A DNA stretch of 6,814 nucleotides from CAZVWV01 sp964631745 (GCA_964631745.1 CAZVWV010000165.1:1-6814); one strand, 5' to 3'; counted from the first letter of the stretch, positions 1-5,663 are shown. The notes: generated from the letters alone by a model not told the origin. Numbers and translations: made by a program.

Positions 1-128
1 GTCCGCCGATGGTTATAGTGGCACTGCAGTTGAGGGCGAAGCCACCACCTGTTCGAACCTAGTGCTGCCTATCGGCCTTAAGATTTAGTGCCACTTCTCG
101 GCACCGGCAGGCGAATCGCCTGCGCTCC
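1..128. repeat. Structured REPIN-like repeat, copy A (left-truncated by window edge)
   Basis: This matches the two copies at 6471-6614 and 6659-6801 over nearly its whole length; its left hairpin is cut by the window start. Its right REP-type hairpin is intact: GCAGGCG (107-113), loop AAT, CGCCTGC (117-123), followed by GCTCC. Inside, AGTGGCACT (17-25) is perfectly complementary to AGTGCCACT (87-95), and TTGAGG (30-35) pairs with CCTTAA (76-81) with one G-T wobble. It ends 12 bp beyond the stop codon of the VWA gene, so on the minus strand the right hairpin would sit in that gene's 3' UTR. There it could protect the mRNA end or attenuate transcription. That role is inferred; the repeat itself is seen directly. 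Confidence 0.9.
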
Positions 129-140
129 AGCCGCGTCCAA

Positions 141-1832
141 CTACGAACAGCTACTAGCGATTAGCGGCACAGTCTTGGAGTAGGCAATATTGTTATTGTG
201 GATACTCTTAGCCTGGCGCAGATATGTATTTGCCTTATTCGCTCCTTTACGCGAAGCCGCTTTAACTTTGTTAGATAAGTCAGAAGCTAGCTTCTTCAAG
301 GCCGCGCTGTTTTTGTTAAAGTCGTTTACCTTCTTACTGTTGTCGCTTTGTGCACAGAATACTGTATTGCTACAAGTTGTAATTACCTGGGGGATACTAT
401 AGGTGAGCTGCCAGGCGTCCACGTAAAGTCGGTGAGCCTTGCTCTTAACACGATTTACGTACTGCTTTGTGGCTTTATCTTTCTTGTAACTGGTTAAGAG
501 CTTACCTAGCTTATCAACTACATTCTTGGCAGCCAGAGCGCCTGAGTCCATTACTACTTGTGTTTGCTGGATGTCTACGTCTGTACAGCCGAGGCAGCTG
601 GTGCCGTCGCCGCCGCAAACGCCGCAGCGATCGACTAAAGTATGTCCGTTGACTACGCCTTTGCAATCGACAGGCGGGGTGTTGGTTGCGGTGGCAGTGG
701 CCGTTGCGGTTGGTGGCACGGGGGTATAGGTATTGGTGCTTATGGGCGTGGTGGTGGCTGTTGGTGGAACCGAAGTGCTTGTCGCAGTTGGTGGAACTGG
801 CGTCTTAGTTGGGGTTGGTGGAACTGGTGTCTTAGTGGGGGTTGGTGGAACTGGAGTGCTTGTCGCAGTTGGTGGAACTGGTGTCTTAGTGGGGGTTGGT
901 GGAACGGGCGTGTTTGTAGCGGTCGGTGGCGCCGGGGTGTGAGTTCGGGTTGGCGGAACGGCGGTGTTCGTAGCAGTTGGTGGAACCGGGGTATTCGTCG
1001 GTGTCGGTGTGCACGAGAAATAATGATTACATGTGTGCGTGTTCGGATCGCAGTTATCCTCAGTGCAGTTGTTTTGATCGTCGCACCCCAAATACATAGC
1101 GATGGCTTCGAGGATGCCGCGCAGGTTAGAGAGATCACTGGAGCTCTGGTAGTAGTATTTGCTGGTGGGGGTGCTGATTATCCTGTTTAAGAGAAAATTT
1201 TGCCCAGTATTGGGACCGCAACTGGTCGGGTCATCGGGATGATGAACCGCAAAGATTCCGATGCCGGCATTCTTAGCAGCTGTGGCTGCAGATTGCGCCG
1301 TCGCTCCAGGGTTTCCACCGGAGCAACTATTCGGTTGAGGGCCGCCAACTTCGTTTGCAACGCCGTCTGTAATTAAAATCATGTATCGTGCGCTCGACTG
1401 CGCGCGTTGATCTAGTTCAGATTTAGACTCGTTGATTGCAGCGGCGATATCTGTGCGGCCGTTTGAAAATGTCATGCTGTTAATGGCTCTGAAGAGCCTT
1501 GTGCCAGGGGTGCCATCGGTGCCGTAATTGTCTGTGAGGCGACCATCAGGATCGATGCGCGCGTTGGTCGGGAAGTGTGCCGAGTCGACGCTAAAGCTTC
1601 CGATAGCGACACGCGGTTTAATGTAAGCGCCAGCGAAAAAATTCAGCACGGCTTTAGCGGCATCGCGTTCGCGGGCGAGTTCGGTGCTCGTTATCGACCC
1701 AGTGCGATCAATCATCAAGACCACGTCCGCATCCGCGCTATCGCCACAGTATTCCTGCGCAGTTGCGGATGAGGTTAGGGTTGCTACGACGAGAAACAGA
1801 GAAATAAGTGAGGATTTTAAAAGTGAATTCAT
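141..1832 (-). CDS. Secreted VWA-domain protein with Pro/Thr repeat stalk and Cys-rich motifs
   Basis: 563 residues from the chosen ATG at 1832; an in-frame ATG 15 codons upstream (1877) is open, but the 1832 start gives a clean Sec signal peptide (K6, hydrophobic core 9-19, likely cut near ATA-Q at 25-26). Residues about 36-245 form a VWA domain with a near-complete MIDAS metal site: D42-R-T-G-S46 (T in place of the first Ser), T127 in GRTD, and D156 in ITDG. A short Cys-rich motif follows at 250-274 (pattern C-x5-C-T-x-D-x-C-D-P), then a stalk at 275-388 of 9-residue units TPVPPTATN/TPVPPTPTK, then a second Cys motif at 389-416 including CGVCGGDGTSC. The C-terminal about 147 residues are Lys-rich and probably helical, with C487, C493 and C562. 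VWA domains usually bind protein ligands in a metal-dependent way, so a surface adhesion or binding role is likely but inferred; the partner is unknown. The Shine-Dalgarno is weak (GAG about 10 nt before ATG). It appears monocistronic. Family resemblance to PT-stalk proteins of delta-proteobacterial-type genomes is from general knowledge. Confidence 0.88.
   Translation of the reverse strand: MNSLLKSSLISLFLVVATLTSSATAQEYCGDSADADVVLMIDRTGSITSTELARERDAAKAVLNFFAGAYIKPRVAIGSFSVDSAHFPTNARIDPDGRLTDNYGTDGTPGTRLFRAINSMTFSNGRTDIAAAINESKSELDQRAQSSARYMILITDGVANEVGGPQPNSCSGGNPGATAQSAATAAKNAGIGIFAVHHPDDPTSCGPNTGQNFLLNRIISTPTSKYYYQSSSDLSNLRGILEAIAMYLGCDDQNNCTEDNCDPNTHTCNHYFSCTPTPTNTPVPPTATNTAVPPTRTHTPAPPTATNTPVPPTPTKTPVPPTATSTPVPPTPTKTPVPPTPTKTPVPPTATSTSVPPTATTTPISTNTYTPVPPTATATATATNTPPVDCKGVVNGHTLVDRCGVCGGDGTSCLGCTDVDIQQTQVVMDSGALAAKNVVDKLGKLLTSYKKDKATKQYVNRVKSKAHRLYVDAWQLTYSIPQVITTCSNTVFCAQSDNSKKVNDFNKNSAALKKLASDLSNKVKAASRKGANKANTYLRQAKSIHNNNIAYSKTVPLIASSCS
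760..1002 (-). repeat. 27-bp tandem repeat array encoding the Pro/Thr stalk
   Basis: Nine consecutive 27-bp units, each beginning GTTGGTGG or a close variant on the plus strand, lie in frame within the VWA gene and encode nine-residue units of the type TPVPPTxTx. Two unit subtypes (ending TATS/TATN or TPTK) are interleaved. Degenerate flanking units extend the low-complexity stalk to 669-1010. Because the unit is a multiple of three, slippage or recombination changes stalk length without a frameshift. Confidence 0.92.
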
Positions 1833-1861
1833 ACAACAATCTCGGAAATTACACCGCCGAC

Positions 1862-1890
1862 AGTATCGCAAATGCAAGCTCCTTACTCAA
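1862..1890 (-). promoter_or_regulatory. Candidate sigma70-type promoter of the VWA gene
   Basis: On the minus strand TTGAGT (1890-1885) is followed after exactly 17 nt by GATACT (1867-1862), each matching four of six positions of the TTGACA/TATAAT consensus. Transcription would begin near 1855, giving a short leader of about 23 nt before the ATG at 1832. This also argues for the 1832 start, because the alternative ATG at 1877 would lie upstream of the predicted transcript. Prediction by eye only. Confidence 0.4.
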
Positions 1891-2091
1891 CAAAATCCGG
1901 AGATATTTTTAAGTTTTTGCGGTGGGGCTGGGGGATGATATGCGCAAGGTCATGCTGTGGCGCGTGCGATGTAAGAGCTGCGCATGGTCTCCGAGCAGAT
2001 GCGGGAATCGGTGGGGCTCGCATAAAGGCAGCAAATTCGGTTATTTAGATGCTGGTGGCGTAATTGCTCATAAACCCAGGGTAGTTTCTTG
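1891..2091. other. Gene-free stretch, nothing recognised except a shared module near its end
   Basis: No open frame here has a convincing start, ribosome binding site or recognisable protein. Around 2053-2083 there is a module reading GGTGGCGTAATTGCTCA followed by an AAACCC..GGGTA segment. It recurs at 2216-2246 and, less exactly, at 6429-6454, where it directly precedes the structured repeats. Here it precedes the 76-nt palindrome instead. Confidence 0.5.
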
Positions 2092-2167
2092 CTCCGTGTA
2101 TCTCCGTGACCTCAGTGGTAAAAAATTCTTAATATTTTCACCACTGAGATCACGGAGATACACGGAG
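2092..2167. repeat. 76-nt near-perfect palindrome (28-bp arms)
   Basis: Left arm 2092-2119 (begins CTCCGTGTATCTCCGTGA) and right arm 2140-2167 are complementary at 27 of 28 positions; the sole mismatch lies in CCTCAG versus TCTCAG. The 20-nt centre is A/T-rich. The CTCCGTG..CTCCGTGA wording resembles short palindromes I have seen scattered in many environmental bacterial genomes, though I cannot name a family. It could be a dispersed non-autonomous element. As RNA it would be a very stable hairpin in either direction, so it may stop or insulate transcription upstream of the VWA gene. Confidence 0.9.
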
Positions 2168-2215
2168 TGGGCCAATTCTCACCCGGCGTTACCCGGAGTT
2201 AATGAGTAGGTACCC

Positions 2216-2406
2216 GGTGGCGTATTTGCTCAAAAAGCCCGGGTTAAGCACCAATATTATGCAGCGCCGCCGACTCGGCGGCCGATGGTTGGCGTGGTAT
2301 TGCCGTTTAGGGCGAAGCCAGCACCTGCTCGCATTTGCTACTGCCTATCGGCCTAAGATATTGGTGCAACGTCTTGGCATCGGCAGGCGAGGTCGCCCGC
2401 GCTCTC
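2216..2406. repeat. Structured REPIN-like repeat, copy B (diverged), with left module
   Basis: The core runs 2261-2406. Left hairpin: GCAG, then GCCGCCG (2266-2272), loop ACT, CGGCGGC (2276-2282). Right hairpin: GCAGGCG (2383-2389) with CGCCCGC (2394-2400), one A-C mismatch that is a G-U wobble on the minus strand. Flanks AATATTAt and TAATATT are also inverted. The sequence is clearly homologous to copies A, C and D but well diverged, and most changes in stems are paired: the left hairpin stem differs on both sides, and CGTGGTATT (2293-2301) faces GGTGCAACG (2363-2371). The segment 2216-2260, with TTGCTCAAAA and CCCGGGTTAAGCAC, matches the left flank of copy C, so the element probably starts about 45 bp before the first hairpin. 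Confidence 0.88.
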
Positions 2407-2576
2407 TAATATTTCTACCCCGCGCCGTACTAAAGGTCCTGGATTTTTTGCTAGGGCGTGCGGAGCGCTGCAACGGCGATGCGCTAAGTAATATTCTCGA
2501 CGTTTCTCGAAGTTAATCTAGATCGTATTTTGTGTGCGGTGTGACGTGTGAGTCCATCCGGGGCGGAGAGATCTGC
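2407..2576. other. Gene-free stretch, nothing recognised
   Basis: No coding frame, strong hairpin or repeat of note was seen between structured repeat copy B and the C-depleted tract. Short frames here lack ribosome binding sites and recognisable sequence. Confidence 0.5.
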
Positions 2577-2768
2577 GGGTGGGGTGAGATTTTGTGGTGG
2601 TTGTGGTTGTGGTTGTGGTTTTTGGTTTGTGGTTTGTGATGGTTGGGGATGTTTGTTGGAATTTGAGAGAGGTTGGTTTGTGGGTTGGATTGGAAAATTG
2701 GGAAGTTGGAGCGTGGTAGGTTGGTAAATTTTAGAGGATGAAGTAAAGGATGAAGTAAAGGTTGAGGT
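2577..2768 (-). promoter_or_regulatory. C-depleted tract on plus strand; possible Rho-utilisation region on minus strand
   Basis: Over 192 nt the plus strand holds one C (2712); 2577-2711 has none. It is G/T-rich, with TTGTGG units around 2601-2618. The 12-bp unit AGGATGAAGTAA is repeated twice in tandem at 2735-2758. Read on the minus strand, which is the operon's direction, this is a C/A-rich RNA almost without G, the known signature of Rho-utilisation (rut) sites. It lies just beyond the intrinsic terminator of the envelope operon, so a backup Rho-dependent terminator is a reasonable inference. The composition is seen directly; the function is not proven. Confidence 0.45.
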
Positions 2769-2795
2769 CTTCGCTTTTGGCAGAAGGAAGACCTC
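2764..2795. repeat. Short hairpin between operon terminator and C-depleted tract
   Basis: GAGGTCTTC (2764-2772) is perfectly complementary to GAAGACCTC (2787-2795), with a 14-nt loop that can extend the stem by a few pairs (CTTT with AGAAG). A 12-bp palindrome GGTTTCGAAACC follows at 2804-2815. Neither is followed by a T-run in either direction, so they are not good intrinsic terminators. They may be remnants of a small element or structure in read-through RNA. Confidence 0.6.
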
Positions 2796-2820
2796 GGGTT
2801 TGGGGTTTCGAAACCGTATG

Positions 2821-2851
2821 AAAACCAGAGCAGCTTGCCGGGCTGCTCTGG
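2821..2851 (-). terminator. Rho-independent terminator of the envelope operon
   Basis: On the minus strand a perfect 10-bp stem (CCAGAGCAGC with GCTGCTCTGG, 2851-2842 and 2834-2825) closes a 7-nt loop and is followed at once by TTTT (2824-2821). It lies 26 nt after the stop codon of the lipoprotein gene, which is the expected position for the end of a two-gene transcript. The T-run is short, and the C-rich downstream tract may help. Confidence 0.85.
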
Positions 2852-2877
2852 TGGGGGTTAGCTGTCGGGCCGGCGGG

Positions 2878-3429
2878 TCACTCGAGCCGTTTGGTTTCAA
2901 CCGTGACCTGCTTGATTCCCACGTCATTGGGCCGCGCGTTTCTCGACTCCACCGGCTGGTAAGCCATGGAGGCCAAGGCGTGGACCGCGACGACGTAGTA
3001 GTGTCCAGGCGGGACCTCTGGAATCTCTCCGCCTTGTCGCGACTGAAGACCAGACTGACCGGGATCGCGGACAAAGCCATCGGAGCCGGGAAGAAGAAAG
3101 AAGAATTCGGCCTCGTCCGTCCGGACAAGCTGGAAGAAGCAGGCCTCGTCGTTGCGGCCCGGGCCGCTGCCTTGATACTCGATTTGCCCGAGTATCTTGA
3201 CCCGGCTCGGGAAAGCTACCTCGATTTCTCCCACCCTTGTCGACGTCGCGGGCTCGTCTGGGTAGATCCTTGATTCCAGCTTGTCGAAGGTATGGGCGAC
3301 CCAAGAATACTCCACCGGTGGTGGCGGCGGCGGAGGTGGGGCTGTGGGGGGGATGTACGGCTCACACCCCGCTGCTCCGCCGATCAGAGCGGCTACCACA
3401 AAGCAAGTGCGGTATCTCATCGTCATCAT
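2878..3429 (-). CDS. Predicted envelope lipoprotein with poly-Pro linker
   Basis: 183 residues. The N-terminus has Arg residues, a hydrophobic stretch (9-16) and a lipobox A-A-G-C22, so the mature protein would carry a lipidated Cys22 and be anchored in a membrane, probably the outer one since residue 23 is Glu rather than Asp. A Pro-rich linker follows (24-39, including eight Pro in a row), then a predicted soluble, beta-rich domain (about 42-183) with two Cys in all (the lipid Cys and one near residue 99). I do not recognise the domain. The start ATG at 3429 shares one base with the TGA stop of the upstream gene, and AGGAGG lies 6 nt before it, so this gene is translationally coupled to the OmpA-like gene. 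An alternative start is the next codon (3426); the third Met (3420) is too far from the Shine-Dalgarno. The matching poly-Pro linkers in both operon members suggest both cross the peptidoglycan layer and may form a complex; this is inference. Confidence 0.87.
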   Translation of the reverse strand: MMTMRYRTCFVVAALIGGAAGCEPYIPPTAPPPPPPPPVEYSWVAHTFDKLESRIYPDEPATSTRVGEIEVAFPSRVKILGQIEYQGSGPGRNDEACFFQLVRTDEAEFFFLLPGSDGFVRDPGQSGLQSRQGGEIPEVPPGHYYVVAVHALASMAYQPVESRNARPNDVGIKQVTVETKRLE

Positions 3430-4529
3430 CAGTCACCTCCTTTCGAAAGAGCGAGGCCCACGGTCACGAAGGCCCCGTGCACGCTGCCGTTGGCATCGTG
3501 TTCCCGGCCATTGATCCACGTATTGGAAGCCGGTCCAAAGTAGCCACCGACTCCAACCTCTAGCCCGGCGTTGGACCGCTCCAGATTGCTTGTTCGAAAC
3601 ACAATCTGGCCCTTGGCTGCTGTGCCCCAGTAGCCATTCTGCGCGTGGTCGTTAGACCACGGCGGGATTTCCTGGCCGTGAACAACGTCGACCCCGACCC
3701 GAAAGCGCCAATTTTCTGCTGGCGCGTACTGGTAGAAGGGGCCGAAGTTCATAGACAGGTCGTCCGTCTCCGTTTCGTAGAGCGTCCGGCCGCCGTAAAT
3801 CCCGAGTCCAAAGCCATGGCGGCCTTGTTCCCAGGTCAGCGAGCCGTATCCGCCGGGCGTGCAGTAGTCGTAGTCCTTGTCGCTCCCGGCCCACATGTAG
3901 GCCGGGCCAACGCCGAGTACGAGCCTACTTCCGAGGAAGTAGGTGTAACTCTCGTAGTAGGTATCACCGGGCGGCGGTTGGTCGGGTGGCGGCGGCGGCG
4001 GGATCTTCTCCCAAACTTCCACAATCACACCGCGCAGGTCCGCGGTCCCAGCGCGCTGGAACAACACCACCGGCTGCTCCGTTTTGAGGGAGAAGCTGGC
4101 GTGCGCGCTGCTCTGAAATCTCGCGAACCACCCTAGCACCAGGTTGGCTCGCAAGCTCGCGAGACCGGCATTGTCGATCTGGGACTCCAGATCGGTTTTT
4201 GTGCCGTACATTTTGGTGGGATCGCACGCGCCGATCACCAATCCAAAATGTAGCGAATCGAGGTCCGCCAACTTCTCCAGCTCGGTCACGATGTCAGGCG
4301 TGAGCTGCTGGAGGTCTGTCTTGTAGAAACCGCCCCCGACGATGAACCGGGCGCGGACGAACCTCGCTTTGCCGTATCCTGGCACCGTTCTAACGGTGCC
4401 GGTTACCGGACTGCTATACTGCGGCAACTCTTCATGTTGCCGCGGAAACGGCGGCCCAGGACCAGCCCAACTAACGCTGCTCGAAAGCACCGCGAGAAGA
4501 GCAGCGAACACGAACACGAACCGTCGCAT
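3429..4529 (-). CDS. Outer-membrane protein: N-terminal OmpA-like domain, poly-Pro linker, C-terminal beta-barrel
   Basis: 366 residues starting at the ATG at 4529 with GAGGAGG just upstream. A Sec signal peptide covers 1-22 (RRF, hydrophobic 5-15, cut after SWA). Residues about 55-175 resemble an OmpA-C-like peptidoglycan-binding domain: LVIGACDPTKMYG (97-109) corresponds to the viGhtD..G segment, and GLASLRANLVLGWF (122-135) to the LSerRA..V..yL helix. D103 and R127 sit where OmpA domains bind diaminopimelate. The domain is divergent, with RGVIVEVWEK (166-175) as its last strand. A Pro linker (177-188) leads to about 165 residues of alternating polar/hydrophobic, Gly- and aromatic-rich strands (195-363), typical of a small outer-membrane barrel. 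Classical OmpA has barrel first and OmpA-like domain last; here the order is reversed. The likely role is tethering the outer membrane to the cell wall, possibly with a pore; it is not a confident ortholog of any named protein. It is the first gene of an operon with the lipoprotein. Confidence 0.85.
   Translation of the reverse strand: MRRFVFVFAALLAVLSSSVSWAGPGPPFPRQHEELPQYSSPVTGTVRTVPGYGKARFVRARFIVGGGFYKTDLQQLTPDIVTELEKLADLDSLHFGLVIGACDPTKMYGTKTDLESQIDNAGLASLRANLVLGWFARFQSSAHASFSLKTEQPVVLFQRAGTADLRGVIVEVWEKIPPPPPPDQPPPGDTYYESYTYFLGSRLVLGVGPAYMWAGSDKDYDYCTPGGYGSLTWEQGRHGFGLGIYGGRTLYETETDDLSMNFGPFYQYAPAENWRFRVGVDVVHGQEIPPWSNDHAQNGYWGTAAKGQIVFRTSNLERSNAGLEVGVGGYFGPASNTWINGREHDANGSVHGAFVTVGLALSKGGD
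3434..3441 (-). promoter_or_regulatory. Ribosome binding site deciding the lipoprotein start
   Basis: AGGAGGTG on the minus strand is a full match to the anti-Shine-Dalgarno. It is embedded in the last codons of the upstream gene, 6 nt (counted from AGGAGG) before the ATG at 3429. Together with the one-base stop/start overlap it supports termination-reinitiation coupling. Confidence 0.85.
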
Positions 4530-4541
4530 AGTTCCTCCTCT

Positions 4542-4561
4542 CTCCGCGATGCCTCGCGGAG
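4542..4561 (-). promoter_or_regulatory. Perfect 8-bp hairpin in the 5' leader of the envelope operon
   Basis: CTCCGCGA (4542-4549) and TCGCGGAG (4554-4561) are exactly complementary around a 4-nt loop. It lies just upstream of the Shine-Dalgarno (4534-4539) of the OmpA-like gene. As RNA it could stabilise the 5' end or limit ribosome access; as DNA it could be an operator. I saw no convincing -35/-10 pair upstream (the best, TTGAAC at 4595-4590 with TTAACA 17 nt later, has a poor -10). Confidence 0.55.
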
Positions 4562-4562
4562 G

Positions 4563-4907
4563 TGGTTGTTAATGATCCTCTCTCCGTTCGTTCAATCTAA
4601 ACAAATCATCCAAGGACCTCCGTGTCCACGTAACTATCGAAAAATTTCCGTAGCGCGGAGCGCTCGCTCTGCTCTCTCATCTGTTTGCCCCGCTTGCGCA
4701 GCCCGCCCGCGGTCCGTACAGGCACATGCATACACAAACTAACACATGCACACTCACGCAAAGCACACCAGCAAATCCCGTCGCAAAGCCAAAGCTCCAC
4801 GCTACTAGAATCTCTTCTGCCCAAAAAAGTACTATGTAAAAGGATGCGAGTTACCCCCGCCTTAAGAAAACCTCGAATTCCCTCAACAACAGAGGGAGAA
4901 AAACAAT
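4563..4907. other. Gene-free stretch with low-complexity CA-rich segment
   Basis: No convincing gene. Plus-strand 4719-4757 is rich in CA/ACA (for example ACATGCATACACA) with little G. The upstream region of the envelope operon lies at its left end, and a lone REP-like hairpin at 4650-4672. Short frames on both strands here have no recognisable protein features. Confidence 0.5.
4650..4672. repeat. Lone REP-like hairpin with GTAG head
   Basis: GTAG (4650-4653) and one C precede GCGGAGC (4655-4661), loop GCTC, GCTCTGC (4666-4672); the 7-bp stem has one G-U wobble. The layout is the same as in the left hairpins of the structured repeats and at 5182. The following sequence does not match the rest of that element, so it is either a single REP or a chance match. 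Confidence 0.45.
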
Positions 4908-5057
4908 ATGAAACACCCAACTTGCAAGTTTAAGATTGCAAAGGCGGCTAGTCAAATTTTAGTTTGGAAAATTGGAAAACCAGCGATCTTGAACCTAGAA
5001 AGAGCAGTTGAATCTACTACGGTGGCGAATCTGTCTGAATCTCTTGAATTTTTCTAG
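4908..5057 (+). CDS. Possible 49-residue small ORF running into the left arm of a palindrome
   Basis: ATG at 4908 is preceded by AGGGAG with 9 nt spacing, and the frame stays open to TAG at 5055-5057. The product is a basic then acidic short peptide (starts MKHPTCKFKIAKAA; ends SESLEFF) without a signal peptide or recognisable domain. Its second half is encoded by the left arm of the 178-nt palindrome, which speaks against a conserved gene. The Shine-Dalgarno and the spacing are the only positive evidence; it may equally be chance. Confidence 0.2.
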   Translation: MKHPTCKFKIAKAASQILVWKIGKPAILNLERAVESTTVANLSESLEFF

Positions 5058-5169
5058 GAATTGGTACTCACCCTAGCGGTGCTAGGGTTCCGTGCCAATT
5101 CCGTCGAAAACTTCAAGATCTTCAGCCATCTCCGCCACCTCGCTACGATTCAACTGCTCTTTCTAGGTT
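4992..5169. repeat. 178-nt long imperfect palindrome
   Basis: The outer 23 nt of each arm are perfectly complementary (4992-5014 with 5147-5169). Inside, pairing continues with interruptions (GGTGGCG with CGCCACC; CTTGAA with TTCAAG; GGAATTGG with CCAATTCC) to an apical CCCTAGC (5071-5077) / GCTAGGG (5081-5087) hairpin with a 3-nt loop. Several arm differences fall as G-T wobbles. It could be a MITE-like element or an inverted duplication, and as RNA it would be one long rod. It lies 12 bp left of a degenerate structured-repeat copy. No transposase is nearby. Confidence 0.88.
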
Positions 5170-5181
5170 GAACTCTCCCTG

Positions 5182-5290
5182 GTAGCGCGGGCGTCTTCGC
5201 CCGCCTGTGCTTGCAGTGGCGCTGCCGTGTTGGGCGCAGCCAGCGCTGTCTCTCAACTCTCCCAAGTGCTGCTGCCGGAGGGCGGGGCCT
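5182..5290. repeat. Degenerate relative of the structured repeat (copy E)
   Basis: It starts with GTAG (5182-5185) and a perfect hairpin GCGGGCG (5187-5193), loop TCTT, CGCCCGC (5198-5204). The following AGTGGCGCTGCCGTGTTGGG and GCAGCCA align with AGTGGCACTGCAGTTTAGGG and GAAGCCA of copies A, C and D, and GTGCTGCTGCCGG with GTGCTGCCTGTCGG. After about 5275 the match fades and no right-hand hairpin is found, so the copy is truncated or eroded; its right limit is approximate. The stem sequence differs from the other copies but stays fully paired. Confidence 0.65.
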
Positions 5291-5516
5291 GTGGGATTGA
5301 GCTGCGGGACTGAGCTTTTCATTTTCAGATTTAGTTATGGCAGCTTGTAGGTTTGAAAACGATCCTGAGATTGAACGCCGTGACAAGTATTCGGGCCTGT
5401 TATCTAAATTTCGGCAGTAACATCAAAAAAGAAAAAAATTGCGATACGACATTGAACCTGGCCATCAACCTCCAGCGGACTCAAGGGAATTCATCTCCCA
5501 TGAGTCCAAATTTGGC
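5291..5516. other. Gene-free stretch, nothing recognised
   Basis: A 74-codon frame on the plus strand (5353-5577) has no ribosome binding site, runs into the 147-bp element and resembles nothing I know. No RNA gene or strong structure was seen. Confidence 0.45.
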
Positions 5517-5663
5517 GGAGGGGATCGGCGGCGAGGGAAACTTCCAAGCGCATGGGTCCTTCGGCTGTTCGGCATGAGCAGGGCTGCTCATGCGTGGGGG
5601 AGGACGGGCATGGCCTGAAAATTCCAATCGCTTTTCGACGGGGATGTCTAGCCGATCCCCTCC
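5517..5663. repeat. 147-bp element with 13-bp inverted ends and central hairpin
   Basis: The ends GGAGGGGATCGGC (5517-5529) and GCCGATCCCCTCC (5651-5663) are exactly complementary. Near the middle, GCATGAGCA (5572-5580) and TGCTCATGC (5585-5593) form a perfect 9-bp stem around GGGC. The two halves also carry a direct repeat, GAAACTTCCAAGCGC (5537-5551) against GAAAATTCCAATCGC (5617-5631). Size, inverted ends and lack of coding capacity suit a MITE-like element; no target-site duplication could be seen. Confidence 0.65.

Noticed and set aside
642..1190. Long open frames overlapping the VWA gene on the plus strand and in another minus frame
   Set aside because: They are shadows of the 27-bp repeat array (W/G- or R/H/P-rich low-complexity translations) and have no start context or domain.
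2484..3128. 214-codon minus-strand frame
   Set aside because: It overlaps the lipoprotein gene in another frame, crosses the terminator and runs into the C-depleted tract, giving an artificial Q/P/N-rich tail; no ribosome binding site.
2800..3273. Plus-strand frame antisense to the lipoprotein gene
   Set aside because: Antisense shadow of a GC-rich gene; starts in the terminator region without a Shine-Dalgarno.
3645..4136. 163-codon plus-strand frame
   Set aside because: Antisense shadow of the OmpA-like gene, with no familiar sequence.
4567..4590. Sigma70 promoter TTGAAC/TTAACA for the envelope operon
   Set aside because: Spacing is 17 nt but the -10 hexamer matches the consensus at only two positions; mentioned only under the leader hairpin.
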